Shown one piece after another: positions 34,105-43,164 of a stretch of DNA of 64,000 nt. The position numbers and the translations under genes were made by a program. Origin of the DNA: Corynebacterium gottingense (GTDB taxonomy: Bacteria; Actinomycetota; Actinomycetes; Mycobacteriales; Mycobacteriaceae); assembly GCF_003693265.1 (NCBI RefSeq), contig NZ_RDRE01000010.1, positions 27,810 through 91,809 of the forward strand, given 5' to 3'. Below the pieces are notes generated by a model. That model worked only from the letters and a program-made list of their open reading frames with translations. It was not told the DNA's origin and searched no databases. Every line of letters starts with the position of its first letter. The stretch's first letter is position 1.

Positions 34105-34142
34105 GCGGGCCCGCCCTGGAACGGAAGCCAGGGCGGGCCCGC
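34105..34142 (+). terminator. Strong terminator hairpin
   Basis: GCGGGCCCGCCCTGG-N8-CCAGGGCGGGCCCGC is a perfect 15-bp stem followed by TTTCG, 100 bases after small gene B. Nothing else is recognised in the stretch between. Confidence 0.8.
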
Positions 34143-34186
34143 TTTCGCGTGCGCGGGGGGCGCCGGCCCCGCGTTTCGCCGCCCCG

Positions 34187-34245
34187 ACCGCCCTCAAAAC
34201 AGCCCCGACCCGTCCCAAAACCACCCCGACCCGCCCCAAAACCAC
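34187..34245. repeat. 21-bp tandem repeats, C-rich
   Basis: Nearly three copies of a 21-bp unit (ACCCGNCCCAAAACCACCCCG) directly abut the 69-bp palindromic repeat at 34246. Most of the 415-base gap 34003-34417 is taken by the terminator, this repeat, the palindromic repeat and further short C-rich repeats (CCCCACCAGCCCCAAAAG). Confidence 0.6.
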
Positions 34246-34314
34246 AGATACCGATAGTAAGACCCCGTTTTCGCCCCCCTGGAGCGCATTATCGGTGTCT
34301 TACTATCGGTATCT
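34246..34314. repeat. 69-bp palindromic repeat, copy 2
   Basis: Left arm AGATACCGATAGTAAGAC and right arm GTCTTACTATCGGTATCT are perfect inverted complements; the centre is CCCGTTTTCGCC-like. It lies between small gene B and the DUF559 gene. Confidence 0.82.
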
Positions 34315-34417
34315 AGCTGGGCGGTGGCCGCCCGGTATCCGCAAAGGCCCGGACTCCAGCCCCACCAGCCCCAAAAGCCCCACCAGCCCCAACCGCAGCG
34401 CCAAACCCCCGGCCCGC

Positions 34418-35356
34418 CTACCGCCGCCAGTGCTCCCCGTGGCCGGGCCGCCACTGCGTCGCCGGCACCCGCGGCGGCCCGAGGTGCTCCGAGCGCGCCT
34501 TGAGGTCGAGGATGTGGCGGATGCACCAGTCCTCGTCGCGCAGGATCTGCCGCGGTGTGAGCCTGGCAACCTCGTAACCCTGCACCCGGATCCAGTTCTC
34601 CCGCTGCGCCTGCTCCAGGGCGGCGGTCTGCCCGTCCTCGGCAAACTTCACGTCGCCGTCGACCTCGATGACCAGTTGGTCCCACAACAGGTCAGGCCGC
34701 ACGTACGGTCCGATCCACAGCTGCTCCTGCGCCTCGATGCCGCGCTCGCGCAGGATGACGCGCAGGAGCGACTCGTACGGCGACTGCGACAGGGATGAGC
34801 TCCAGGCCAGCGCCGTCCGCGCGTGTGCGATGCCCTTCTTCCTGGCCAGGCGGCGCACCGTCGCCTCGAGCTCCGCCCGCGCGCCGGGGCGGAACTGGTG
34901 GAGGAACGAGTCCATCGCGACGACGCCGTGGCGCACCCCGTGGAGCCGGGCGACGTCGACGGCGGTGCGGACGGGGGTGGTGAGGAGGACGGTGTCGCCG
35001 TCGAGAAGCGAGATGGAAGCCCGGTCAACCTCCGGGATCCGCATCTCCCGGTACTGCACCCCCTCGGGCCACTGCTTCTTCGGCGGCGGCGAGTGGCGCG
35101 GGTTGGCCAGCATTACCGGCGAGTGCTTCGCGGGCAGCGTCCATAGGCCCATGATGACGGCGGCCGAGCGGCCCACCACCACCGCCTTTTGTGCGCCGAC
35201 CCCGATCGCGTACGCGCGCAGAAACTCCTGCTCATAGGCCTTGAGGCCGCGCCAGTCCTGCTCGGCCACGTACCGCGTCGCGGACAGCTTCCGGCACGCG
35301 AGCGCGTCGCTCTCCCCCGGCCGGATCAGGTGCGTCACAAGCATTGCTCTTTCCAT
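34418..35356 (-). CDS. DUF559/Vsr-like nuclease-domain protein
   Basis: The 312-residue soluble protein has a C-terminal PD-(D/E)xK-like domain: SPYESLLRVIL (Glu), QEQLWIGPYVRPDLLWDQLVIEVDGDVKF (Asp and Glu-x-Asp), then WIRVQGYEVARLTPRQIL. This matches the DUF559/very-short-patch endonuclease-like fold. The N-terminal 200 residues resemble the AbiEi-like region often fused to DUF559 in actinobacteria (VVGRSAAVIMGLWTLP, LTTPVRTAVDVARL, AMDSFLH). The ATG at 35356 has GGAGG five bases upstream; ATG 35345 is an alternative. The cellular role is unknown; a link to DNA repair or defence is only suggested by the fold. Confidence 0.75.
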   Translation of the reverse strand: MERAMLVTHLIRPGESDALACRKLSATRYVAEQDWRGLKAYEQEFLRAYAIGVGAQKAVVVGRSAAVIMGLWTLPAKHSPVMLANPRHSPPPKKQWPEGVQYREMRIPEVDRASISLLDGDTVLLTTPVRTAVDVARLHGVRHGVVAMDSFLHQFRPGARAELEATVRRLARKKGIAHARTALAWSSSLSQSPYESLLRVILRERGIEAQEQLWIGPYVRPDLLWDQLVIEVDGDVKFAEDGQTAALEQAQRENWIRVQGYEVARLTPRQILRDEDWCIRHILDLKARSEHLGPPRVPATQWRPGHGEHWRR

Positions 35357-35457
35357 GTCCCCTCCCCGGACATCAGCGTACCAACTCGGTTTGGCGTCGA
35401 AAGTGGGTACGACCCCCGTGCTACCCTTGTGAGCTACGACATTGAAAGCGTGGAACT

Positions 35458-36849
35458 ATGACCACTTCACATAAGCAAGACACCACCCATCCCGTCCCCT
35501 ACGCCGACCTGCCCGAGCAGTACAGCGACGAGCACCTCGAGCTCGGCCGCGCGCAGTTCGACGCCGACCACCTCACCGAGGCGGACAAAGAGCAGATCCG
35601 CGAGCAGCGGCGCTCCAAGGCCCCGGACGGCAACTTCTTCTCCTGGGTGATCGCCCTGTTCGGCACCGGCGTCGGCGCCGGCATCCTGTTCCTGCCCATC
35701 AACGCGGGCAGCTTCGGGTTCTGGCCGCTGGTGATCGCCACGCTGATCATCGGGCCGATGGTGTTCCTCTCGCACCGCGCGTACGCCCGGATCGTGGCAG
35801 CGTCGCCGTCGAAAGGCCTGGACGTGCTCCAGGTCGTCACCGCGCTGACCGGCCGCAAGCGGGGCCTGGTTAGCGCGCTCATGTACTGGCTGGGCATCTA
35901 TCCGGTGGTGCTCATCTATGCCATTTCGATCACGAATACGGTTGACAGCTTCGTCGTTAATCAGCTCCATGGCCCCGAAATCAACCGCTGGCTCCTGGCC
36001 ACCGTATGCGTCGGCGTGCTCACGGGCGCCTACGCGCTGGGCATGAAGGTGACCCTGTGGCTGGCAAATGCGCTGGTCTACCCGCTGATTTTCGCGCTCG
36101 CGGCGGTGTCGATCTACCTGATTCCGCGGTGGGATGTCGCCAGCTTCCGCGCCTACGAGTCGCAGACGCCGATGTGGCAGGCGGTGCTGCTGATCATGCC
36201 GGTGCTGGTGTTCTCATTTAGCCACATCGCGGCGGTGTCGCAGTTCGCGCTGGACATGCAGAAGCGCACGGGTGGCGACGTCGCCGCGACCGAGCGCGCC
36301 GTCTCCAAGATCGAGCTGGTCACGGCCGCGATGCTCGTCCTCTTCACCATGTTCTTCGTCTGGTCGTGCGCGCTCGCGCTCGGCGCCGACGGCATGGACG
36401 CCGCGAACGAGCAAAACGTCCCGGTCCTGTCCTACCTGGCCAACGAGACGCACACGCCGTTCCTCGCGTGGGTGAGCCCGCTCATCGCCATCTGCGCGAT
36501 CATCACGTCCTACTTCGGCCACCTCCTCGGCACCGAGGAAGGCACCGGCTACCTTATCCGCGTCGCGGCCCCGCGCACGGCGGCCACACTCACCCCGCGC
36601 TCGATCCGCCGCGTGGTCAACGTCTTCGTCTTCGTCACGGCCGTGCTCGTCGCGGTGCTCACCCCGTCGGTCCTGGACATGATCTCCGTCGTCGGCGGCG
36701 TCTTCGTCGCGTTCCTCCTCTACATCCTGCCCGCGCTCCTCGCGTTCAAAGCCACCGCGTTCAGGCACTACGCCCGCCGCCCGGACACCATCTTCCTCCT
36801 GGTCATGGGCTCGCTCATCCTCGCCGTGTCCATTTGGGGCATGTTCTAG
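35458..36849 (+). CDS. HAAAP-family amino acid permease (SdaC/TdcC-like)
   Basis: The 463-residue permease has eleven or so membrane segments after a hydrophilic 60-residue N-terminus. The first segment carries the family block IALFGTGVGAGILFLPINAG, and later SFSHIAAVSQFALDMQ, both typical of hydroxy/aromatic amino acid permeases, most like serine/threonine transporters. It probably imports serine, threonine or an aromatic amino acid with protons. The stop overlaps that of the convergent GIY-YIG gene by four bases. Confidence 0.85.
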   Translation: MTTSHKQDTTHPVPYADLPEQYSDEHLELGRAQFDADHLTEADKEQIREQRRSKAPDGNFFSWVIALFGTGVGAGILFLPINAGSFGFWPLVIATLIIGPMVFLSHRAYARIVAASPSKGLDVLQVVTALTGRKRGLVSALMYWLGIYPVVLIYAISITNTVDSFVVNQLHGPEINRWLLATVCVGVLTGAYALGMKVTLWLANALVYPLIFALAAVSIYLIPRWDVASFRAYESQTPMWQAVLLIMPVLVFSFSHIAAVSQFALDMQKRTGGDVAATERAVSKIELVTAAMLVLFTMFFVWSCALALGADGMDAANEQNVPVLSYLANETHTPFLAWVSPLIAICAIITSYFGHLLGTEEGTGYLIRVAAPRTAATLTPRSIRRVVNVFVFVTAVLVAVLTPSVLDMISVVGGVFVAFLLYILPALLAFKATAFRHYARRPDTIFLLVMGSLILAVSIWGMF

Positions 36850-37814
36850 CCGCTTATCGACGCCCCTCCGTCCCCCATCCCTTCCGCCTCCACCTCATCA
36901 GTCTCGCGGTCCTCCCAGTCCGCGAGGCTGACGTTTGCGTTCTCCGCCAGGTGCCAGGCGGTGCGCCCGTTGGTGGCCGCGCCGCGCACAAAGCTGGCGG
37001 CCGAGCTTGGGCTGGAGAACTCCACGTCCTTGGTCAGGCGGAAGTTGTCCATGCTGTCCGCGTACCGCTCGCGGTTGGCGGTGATGGCCTTCGGGGCGCT
37101 CGCCGTGAGGTCCTCGCGCAGCTTGGCTCCGCTGAACACCACGAACCCGCCCGGCGTGCGTTGCCCGAGCGCGTGGATGGAGCGGTCGTAGCTGGCCAGC
37201 TCGAACACGGGCTCGTCGTCAGCACTGCTCGGCGCGTGCTCCTGCGGCACCGCCGCCTGCCCGCGCCGGGTTGCCTCCGAGGCGACGGGCTGGAACGCTG
37301 TGATGCCGAGGGCGCTGATGATCAGGTTGGTGTTCTCGATGAACTCGTCGAGCACCGCCTGCACCTCCTCGGTCACGTTGCCCGGCGACGGCGTATTCCC
37401 GTTCGCCACCTCGTACCGGCCCGCGCTGACGGCGCGCTGGTGGAAGGCGTTTTCCAGGAACGTGATCTCGGTCGGTCCCCACGAGTTGTCCACCACCACG
37501 AGGTAGATGATGCGGTTGAAGAAGTCCTTGTCGTCGCTGCGGGTGTGCTCGGCGGCGCGCGCGAACGCCATGCCGTTCTGCCTGCGCGTGGCCTGCCCGA
37601 TGTAGATCTTCGGCTGATCCGTGTCCGGGTTCGTGCCCACCAGGAAGTACACCGCGGGCTGGTTGAGGTCCGGCCGCTGCTTCAGCTTCGCCGAATTGAT
37701 CTCCGTGCGCGGGATCGAGTAGACGCGGCCCACCCAATTCGCAATCGACGCCTTAATCGGCCCGTCCGGCGTCCCGTCCATCATGAACATTTGCAGCGTC
37801 TTCGGTGTGGGCAT
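36846..37814 (-). CDS. GIY-YIG nuclease-family protein with DUF4357 domain
   Basis: The 322-residue protein has an N-terminal GIY-YIG-type core (AVYFLVGTN then PKIYIGQATRR, with ITFLENAFHQRA supplying the conserved Glu-Asn). The C-terminal DUF4357 domain reads FVVFSGAKLRED then ASFVRGAATNGRTAWHL. This pairing is common in proteins annotated as GIY-YIG family, often near restriction systems. The start is ATG 37814 with GGAGG eight bases upstream; the longer frame to 37898 has no support. Its role is unknown; it sits alone among transport and envelope genes. Confidence 0.8.
   Translation of the reverse strand: MPTPKTLQMFMMDGTPDGPIKASIANWVGRVYSIPRTEINSAKLKQRPDLNQPAVYFLVGTNPDTDQPKIYIGQATRRQNGMAFARAAEHTRSDDKDFFNRIIYLVVVDNSWGPTEITFLENAFHQRAVSAGRYEVANGNTPSPGNVTEEVQAVLDEFIENTNLIISALGITAFQPVASEATRRGQAAVPQEHAPSSADDEPVFELASYDRSIHALGQRTPGGFVVFSGAKLREDLTASAPKAITANRERYADSMDNFRLTKDVEFSSPSSAASFVRGAATNGRTAWHLAENANVSLADWEDRETDEVEAEGMGDGGASISG
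36852..36864 (+). repeat. 13-bp motif GCTTATCGACGCC
   Basis: Exact copy three bases after the permease stop, which also encodes Gly-Ala-Ser-Ile-Ser at the C-terminus of the convergent GIY-YIG protein. Confidence 0.6.
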
Positions 37815-38010
37815 GCGGTCCTCCTGCTGGGCTCGGTTGTGCGGGTCCACTGTATCCCCTATTCCGCCCGCCCCCGCACATTGGACCTCCCTCTCCAACT
37901 CCCAGCCTTCACCTCAATTTCACCGTAACGCAACCTGGCAGCGCTACGTTTGAGTGTGGATTTCACCCACCAAAGCAATCCCGTCAGTCACACACCGCAA
38001 AGGATCCCCC

Positions 38011-40437
38011 ATGCACACTCACATCGCGGCCGTCACCGCGCTTGCCCTGCTCACCCCGATGACGCAGCTCCCGCTCCCCACTGCGAATGCCGCCGAAGCC
38101 GGCGCCGACCTCGCTTCCCGCTTCACCCTCGGCGTGCTTCCGGACACCCAGTTCTACGCCCGCTACGGCGACAAGGACGCCGGCGACATCTTTGGCACCC
38201 GCTACGGCTCGAACCCGTTCGACGTGCAGACCGAGTTCCTGGCAAAGCACCACGAGGACCTGAACACCCAGTTCGTGGCGCATCTTGGTGATGTCGTCGA
38301 CCAGGCCAACGTCCGCAACTCCTGGGACATCAGCTCGGAGGCGATGAAACCGCTGGAGGACGCGCACCTCAACTACTCCATCCTGCCGGGCAACCACGAC
38401 TACTTCATGTTCGACGGCGAGGACGGTCCGTCCGCGTTCGAGGAGTACTTCCCGGAGGAGCGCGCGAAGCAGAACGCCACCTTCCAGGCCCGCCACCAGT
38501 CCACGGGCATCCACGACGGCGGCGACGGCTACGGCTTCCCGGGCCAGAAGACGGATTCCGAGTACCACATCTTCGAGGCCGAGGGACAGCAGTACCTCCT
38601 GCTCGCGCTGGGTTTCCGCGCGCCTGACGACACCCTCGACTGGGCCCAGCAGGTCATCGACGAGCACCCGAACCTCCCCGTCATCCTCACCGCTCACGAG
38701 ATTTCCGGTATCAACGGCGACGGCTCCACCTACTTCACCAAGGAGTACGGCGAGCACCTCTGGGACAAGCTGATCCGCAAGAATGACCAGATCTTCCTCA
38801 CCATCGCGGGCCACCACCACGGCGCGGGCTACCACGTGGAGAAGAACGACGCCGGCCACGACGTCATCAACATCCTGCAGGACTACCAGATGGCCTACCT
38901 GGGCGGCAACGGCCTGATGGGCCAGCTCCAGTTCGACCTGACCAACAATACGCTCGACATGACGGCCTACTCGCCGTGGGTCAAGGACAAGGAGCACGCG
39001 AAGCTCACCAGCTTCGACCACCTCCTCCCCGAGGGCGAGGGCGACTCCTACTCCATCGACCTCAACTTCGCCGAGCGCTTCAAGTCCTTCGCCCCCGACT
39101 TCACCAAGGGCGATGAGAACGACCCCGACTACGCCGAGCTCCTCCGCACCACCGTCGCCGACGGCTTCCAGCCCTACGAGGTCACCGAGCAGGACAAGCC
39201 CCGCAACGACCAGGATTACGTCCACGTCGATGGCACTGCCGTCCACTGGCGCCCCGGCCAGACCACGTTCGAGGGCAAGATGCTTAACGACGCCTCCCCT
39301 GCCCCCAAGGGTGCCGTCATCCCCGATGTGGCCAACGGCAACGACATGACCCGCGTCCGCTACCGCGTCGGCGCCCGCGAGGACGCCGTGACCTTCTCGG
39401 AAGACACGCACCCCCTCTCCTCGGACCGCGGCTCCCTGCGCTGGAAGGACCCCAAGTTCAAGCACTCCACCGCCTGGTTTGAGACCGCCACCGGCGCCGA
39501 CATCAACGACATGCAGTTTGAGAACGGCTACACCATGGAGGCCTTCCTCAAGCTCGACGAGGACTGGAACGCCGACAACAACAAGTGGTCCAACGCCCTC
39601 ATCCGCGACGAGTCCGGCACCGTCGCCCACCCCGACAGCGAGGACGGCGACCCGATCCAGATGCTGGGCGTGTCCAGCCTCCGCGAGCTGCGCTGGTACG
39701 CCTGGGGCCAGAACGGCGAGGGCTTCTCCAACTGGACCCACGAGGTCCCGAAGGGCGAGTGGATGCACGTGGCCGTGGTCAATGACCCGAAGGACAAGTC
39801 GGTCACCATGTACGTCGACGGCTCCCCCATTCTTCGCGACGGCTACGGCCCCCTCGGCATGGGCGGCGAAGGCGCCCAGTGGCTCCTCGGCACCTCCGCC
39901 TGGGAGAACGACAAGGTCGACGGCTGGTTCGGCAACATCGGCGAGGTCCGCATCGTGGACCACCCGATCGGCCCGGACCAGTGGCTGACCGCCCGCGCGG
40001 CCGACGCCCCGACCCCGTCGCCCACGACCACGGCTCCTTCGGCGACCACCTCTGCGGCTGCCACCTCTGCGGCTGCCACCTCTGCGGCTGCCACCTCTGC
40101 GGCTGCCACCTCTTCGCCGGCGGCACCGGCGGCTACAGAGACCACCACCGTCACCACCACGGTGACCGCCCCGAACACCGAGCCGACCACTGCACCGACG
40201 ACTGCGCCGACCACTGCGGCCCCGGCCCCGGCGACGGCAACGGCGACTGCAACCGAAACCGTCACGGTCACCGAAACCGCCTCCCCCAGCGAGGGCTCCT
40301 CCACCGCCGAGTCCGCCGGCCTCTTCGCGAGCGGCATCCTCATCGGCCTGCTCACGCTGTTTGGCGCCCTGGTCTTCGACCTCGGCGGCGTGATCAACTC
40401 GATCGTCGACCAGATCCGCTCCGCCCTCAACATCTAA
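38011..40437 (+). CDS. Surface-anchored metallophosphoesterase with LamG-like domain
   Basis: The 808-residue exported enzyme has a signal peptide, then a calcineurin-like phosphoesterase core: TLGVLPDTQFY, AHLGDVVDQAN, ILPGNHDYF, ILTAHEIS and IAGHHHGAGYH, with all metal ligands present. A concanavalin/LamG-like region covers about residues 490-660 (GYTMEAFLKLDEDW, GEWMHVAVVND, MYVDGSPIL). A Thr/Ala/Pro-rich stalk follows, partly built of a 15-bp DNA repeat, and then a C-terminal membrane segment (LFASGILIGLLTLFGALVF). ATG 38011 with AAAGGATC upstream gives the signal peptide MHTHIAAVTALALLTP. The substrate may be an extracellular phosphoester; a terminator follows. Confidence 0.88.
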   Translation: MHTHIAAVTALALLTPMTQLPLPTANAAEAGADLASRFTLGVLPDTQFYARYGDKDAGDIFGTRYGSNPFDVQTEFLAKHHEDLNTQFVAHLGDVVDQANVRNSWDISSEAMKPLEDAHLNYSILPGNHDYFMFDGEDGPSAFEEYFPEERAKQNATFQARHQSTGIHDGGDGYGFPGQKTDSEYHIFEAEGQQYLLLALGFRAPDDTLDWAQQVIDEHPNLPVILTAHEISGINGDGSTYFTKEYGEHLWDKLIRKNDQIFLTIAGHHHGAGYHVEKNDAGHDVINILQDYQMAYLGGNGLMGQLQFDLTNNTLDMTAYSPWVKDKEHAKLTSFDHLLPEGEGDSYSIDLNFAERFKSFAPDFTKGDENDPDYAELLRTTVADGFQPYEVTEQDKPRNDQDYVHVDGTAVHWRPGQTTFEGKMLNDASPAPKGAVIPDVANGNDMTRVRYRVGAREDAVTFSEDTHPLSSDRGSLRWKDPKFKHSTAWFETATGADINDMQFENGYTMEAFLKLDEDWNADNNKWSNALIRDESGTVAHPDSEDGDPIQMLGVSSLRELRWYAWGQNGEGFSNWTHEVPKGEWMHVAVVNDPKDKSVTMYVDGSPILRDGYGPLGMGGEGAQWLLGTSAWENDKVDGWFGNIGEVRIVDHPIGPDQWLTARAADAPTPSPTTTAPSATTSAAATSAAATSAAATSAAATSSPAAPAATETTTVTTTVTAPNTEPTTAPTTAPTTAAPAPATATATATETVTVTETASPSEGSSTAESAGLFASGILIGLLTLFGALVFDLGGVINSIVDQIRSALNI
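40048..40107 (+). repeat. 15-bp coding tandem repeat (x4) in the stalk
   Basis: Four identical copies of ACCTCTGCGGCTGCC encode (Thr-Ser-Ala-Ala-Ala)4 in the wall-spanning stalk of the metallophosphoesterase. The perfect copies should allow length variation in frame. Confidence 0.85.
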
Positions 40438-40447
40438 ACGGTCCGTT

Positions 40448-40482
40448 AAACGCCGGCGAGTCATCTCAACTCGCCGGCGTTT
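40448..40482 (+). terminator. Rho-independent terminator
   Basis: AAACGCCGGCGAGT-N7-ACTCGCCGGCGTTT is a perfect 14-bp stem, 11 bases after the metallophosphoesterase stop. Confidence 0.9.
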
Positions 40483-40762
40483 CCGCGTTCCGGTCCCATT
40501 TATATTCCGAGTTTGTGCCGCAATACCCGCCCCCTTGGCGTGAATTACGTCACACATCACACGCTCGGCTCAGCTTCTCCTGTCGTTACAATTAGGAATC
40601 CCCTTGAGCCGTTTTCGCGCCCTGCTTTATATGCACTATCTATGCAATTTTTGAAACATGCCATCTACCTCGAACTACAACCATGTTGTGCACGTTTGTC
40701 CAGGTTATCGGTAGTGCCAGGGAACTTCCCTTGCTGGTGAAGCTCTTTAAGGAATGAGAATT

Positions 40763-40816
40763 ATGCACCGAATCAAATGTTTGAAACGGGTATGCAACGC
40801 CCTTCGTGTTTTGTAA
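40763..40816 (+). CDS. Possible 17-residue small protein
   Basis: The 844-base gap 40438-41281 contains a short frame reading M-H-R-I-K-C-L-K-R-V-C-N-A-L-R-V-L. AAGGAATGAG lies seven bases upstream and a terminator 27 bases downstream. The product would be strongly basic with two Cys. The same unit could instead be a small RNA. The region before it (40500-40740) is AT-richer and may hold a promoter, but I see no other gene there. Confidence 0.35.
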   Translation: MHRIKCLKRVCNALRVL

Positions 40817-40842
40817 GCTAAGGGCCGGAGAATTTCGAAGCA

Positions 40843-40878
40843 GGGCCCGACGTTTTGAACACGGACGCCGGGCCTTTC
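40843..40878 (+). terminator. Terminator after the possible small gene
   Basis: GGGCCCG pairs with CGGGCC around about 20 nt and is followed by TTTCT. Confidence 0.6.
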
Positions 40879-40940
40879 TCGTGCCGCCAAAAGCTCCGCC
40901 CCACGCGCCCCACGGGCCCCACGCGTGCTGCCCCGGCTAT

Positions 40941-41009
40941 AGATACCGATACTAAGACCCCGATGATGCGCTCTGGGAGCGCGAAAACGGTGTCTTACTA
41001 TCGGTATCT
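40941..41009. repeat. 69-bp palindromic repeat, copy 3
   Basis: Left arm AGATACCGATACTAAGAC, right arm GTCTTACTATCGGTATCT, centre GATGATGCGCTCTGGGAGCG. The centre itself contains a small GCGCTC/GAGCGC stem. It lies in a locally duplicated block with copy 4; about 45 bases upstream (CCGCCCCACGCGCCCCACG and so on) are shared. Confidence 0.85.
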
Positions 41010-41097
41010 GCGGGCAAAGGGCGGGAATGTCCTGCCGAGCCGGGCCGTCTCCCTCCAAGCTCCGCCCCACGCGCCCCACGCGTGCTGCCCCGGCAAT

Positions 41098-41166
41098 AGA
41101 TACCGATACTAAGACCCCGACAATGCGCTCTAGAAGCGCGAAAACGGTGTCTTAGTAACGGTATCT
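41098..41166. repeat. 69-bp palindromic repeat, copy 4
   Basis: Very close to copy 3, 157 bases away, including the flanks (CGTGCTGCCCCGGC upstream, TGCGGACAAAGCGCGGG downstream). This points to a recent tandem duplication. The right arm has GTCTTAGTAACGG, one change breaking perfect pairing. Confidence 0.85.
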
Positions 41167-41281
41167 GCGGACAAAGCGCGGGCAGACCACGCCAACACCC
41201 GCCAGCACCCCACCAACCCCCCCCCACCAAACCCCCGCCAAACCCCCAGCGCACCGCCCCAATCCGTGTGATAATCCCCGT

Positions 41282-42796
41282 ATGGTGAGCCGAGAGTACG
41301 AGTCTGTCCCCGGCGGCAAGTGGTGGCAGCTGCAGGAGACTGCGGAGAGTAAGCGTCGTAACGCGGAGTGGGACGAGGAGCGCAAGTTCAGCCGTCAGTT
41401 CAAGGCGAAGGGTGCGCGTCGAGTAGCGCTCTTGGTCGCGGTGGTGATCGGCCTGCTCCCGGCGATCCTCATGTTCACCCTGTGGCGCGCGCCCGAGGCG
41501 CCGGACCCGATGGAGACGGTCGCGGAGGCGCCGCCCGCCTTCGTGGACGACCCGGACGACCTGCTCTCCCCGGACGAGGAGCTGCGGCTGCTCGACGGCG
41601 CCGATGACCTCCCGCACCCGTCGACGGTGCAGCAGCTGCGCTTCATCGTGTTCGACGATTCGCTGGACAATGTGAACGATTCGGTGGAGAACTTCATGCG
41701 CGACACCTACCCGGACGAGATCGGCCACGACACGTTCGCGGACGGCGTCATCCTCGTCGGCGCGGCGATGAAGACGCGCCACCAGTTCATTTTCGCTGGT
41801 AAAGACGTCGCTAGCCAGCTCGCGCTCCGCAGCGGCAACCACCTCGACCGCTCGCTCGCGGCGATGAAAGACGGCCTGGCCTCCGGCGACATCCCGCGCG
41901 GCCTCCTGGACGGCGCGCGCGTCGCGATGGACCCGGAAGAGGTCGCCAGCCGGAACGACTCCAGCTTCCTCGGCTACCTTACCGCCATCCCCACCGGCTT
42001 CGGCTTGTTCGCCGCGGCCCTCGCGGTCGGCTTCGTGCCGGTGAAGCGCATTGAGCGTCGCAAGCAGCGGATCGCCGAGGCCCGCCTCGATCGCCAGAAG
42101 CTTATCGACGCCCACTCGTCCCTCGCCCTCCGCCTCTCCGAACTCGACCTGCGCGCCCACTCCCTGTCCTCCCGCTTCGCCAACGGCGAGCTGCGCCAGG
42201 AGTGGGAGGAGATCCGCGACCGGTTCCTCGCCATCGACGACGCGGTCGCGCACCTCCCCGTCGACACCGACAGCGACGCTCTGGCCAACTGGGAGCAGCT
42301 TCACGACGCCGCCGCCACCGTCAAGGACGTTGAGCAGGCGGAGGAGAACATCAACCTCCTGTTCCGCATGGAGCAGGGCGACGTCAATGTGCGCGCGGAG
42401 CGCCTGCGCGCCCTGCGCGCCGACGCCGTCGACGCCGGCAAGAAGGCGAAGGATTCCCACCTGAAGGCGGGGCTGCAGGACATCGTGAACCGTCTCGACG
42501 CGATAGCCACAGATCCGGAGAACCCCGCGTTCATGGACGCGTTCGTGCGCCTGCTTGCGGACTACCGCATCCTCATGGACGTCATGCAGAAGCAGCAGTT
42601 CACGGCGCGCAAGGGCGTGAAGGATCCGCGCGCGCCGCGCCTGTGGGAACGGGACTACGCGTACCCGGGCGTGTACACCTACGCCACCCTCTCGCTGTGG
42701 GACAGCACGACCAACCGCCCGAGCTCCAGCTCCGGCGGGACGAACTCGGGGTTCAGCTCCGGCTTCTCCGGCTCGGGCGGCTCCAGCTCCTTCTAG
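41282..42796 (+). CDS. DUF5129 membrane protein, copy 2
   Basis: The 504-residue paralogue of the protein at 29193 has a 45-residue charged cytoplasmic N-terminus, membrane segment VALLVAVVIGLLPAILMF and the shared block NDSVENFMRDTYPDEIGHDTFADGVILVG. A second membrane span (TGFGLFAAALAVGFVPV) is followed by a basic cluster, a long helical region and a C-terminus SGGTNSGFSSGFSGSGG. GATAAT ends seven bases before the ATG with no ribosome site, so the gene is probably leaderless. Function is unknown; two copies in 13 kb suggest a lineage-specific expansion. Confidence 0.77.
   Translation: MVSREYESVPGGKWWQLQETAESKRRNAEWDEERKFSRQFKAKGARRVALLVAVVIGLLPAILMFTLWRAPEAPDPMETVAEAPPAFVDDPDDLLSPDEELRLLDGADDLPHPSTVQQLRFIVFDDSLDNVNDSVENFMRDTYPDEIGHDTFADGVILVGAAMKTRHQFIFAGKDVASQLALRSGNHLDRSLAAMKDGLASGDIPRGLLDGARVAMDPEEVASRNDSSFLGYLTAIPTGFGLFAAALAVGFVPVKRIERRKQRIAEARLDRQKLIDAHSSLALRLSELDLRAHSLSSRFANGELRQEWEEIRDRFLAIDDAVAHLPVDTDSDALANWEQLHDAAATVKDVEQAEENINLLFRMEQGDVNVRAERLRALRADAVDAGKKAKDSHLKAGLQDIVNRLDAIATDPENPAFMDAFVRLLADYRILMDVMQKQQFTARKGVKDPRAPRLWERDYAYPGVYTYATLSLWDSTTNRPSSSSGGTNSGFSSGFSGSGGSSSF
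42100..42112 (+). repeat. 13-bp motif GCTTATCGACGCC
   Basis: Exact copy in DUF5129 copy 2, encoding Leu-Ile-Asp-Ala. Confidence 0.6.
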
Positions 42797-43164
42797 GGGG
42801 TGTCTGGACCGGCGGGGCCGATACTCGCCGAATACGCAACCCCCACCGATCCTCCCTACGGCAACGCAGAACCCCCTCGCACACTCGCGTTCTAAATGGG
42901 GGGGTGTTGAACGCTCTTCCGGCTTCGGGGGGGGTGAGCCGTGGGCGAAGGGGCCTGCTCACTGCAGTATGGCACGGATTGCCCAATACGTCTACCCCGG
43001 CAGCGCCCTACACGCACCACGCCAGTAAAACTCCAGCTCAGGGCAACGAAATCTGCACTACCCCCACCCGTTTCACCCGGCGCATCCCCCTCGCCTGGCG
43101 TACTATGTCAGCGCACAGACAGTCCGCATGCACCTCATCCCCAGCCCCGAAATCCGAAGGCGCC

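Noticed and set aside
37984..40560. An 858-codon open frame on the minus strand opposite the metallophosphoesterase
   Set aside because: It mirrors the third-codon-position GC bias of the real gene; the product is low-complexity Val/Gly/Arg-rich with no motif, while the plus strand has signal peptide, metal ligands and membrane anchor. Similar antisense frames opposite the helicase (47217-50081), methyltransferase (50224-52554) and mus genes (26216-27874) were rejected for the same reason.
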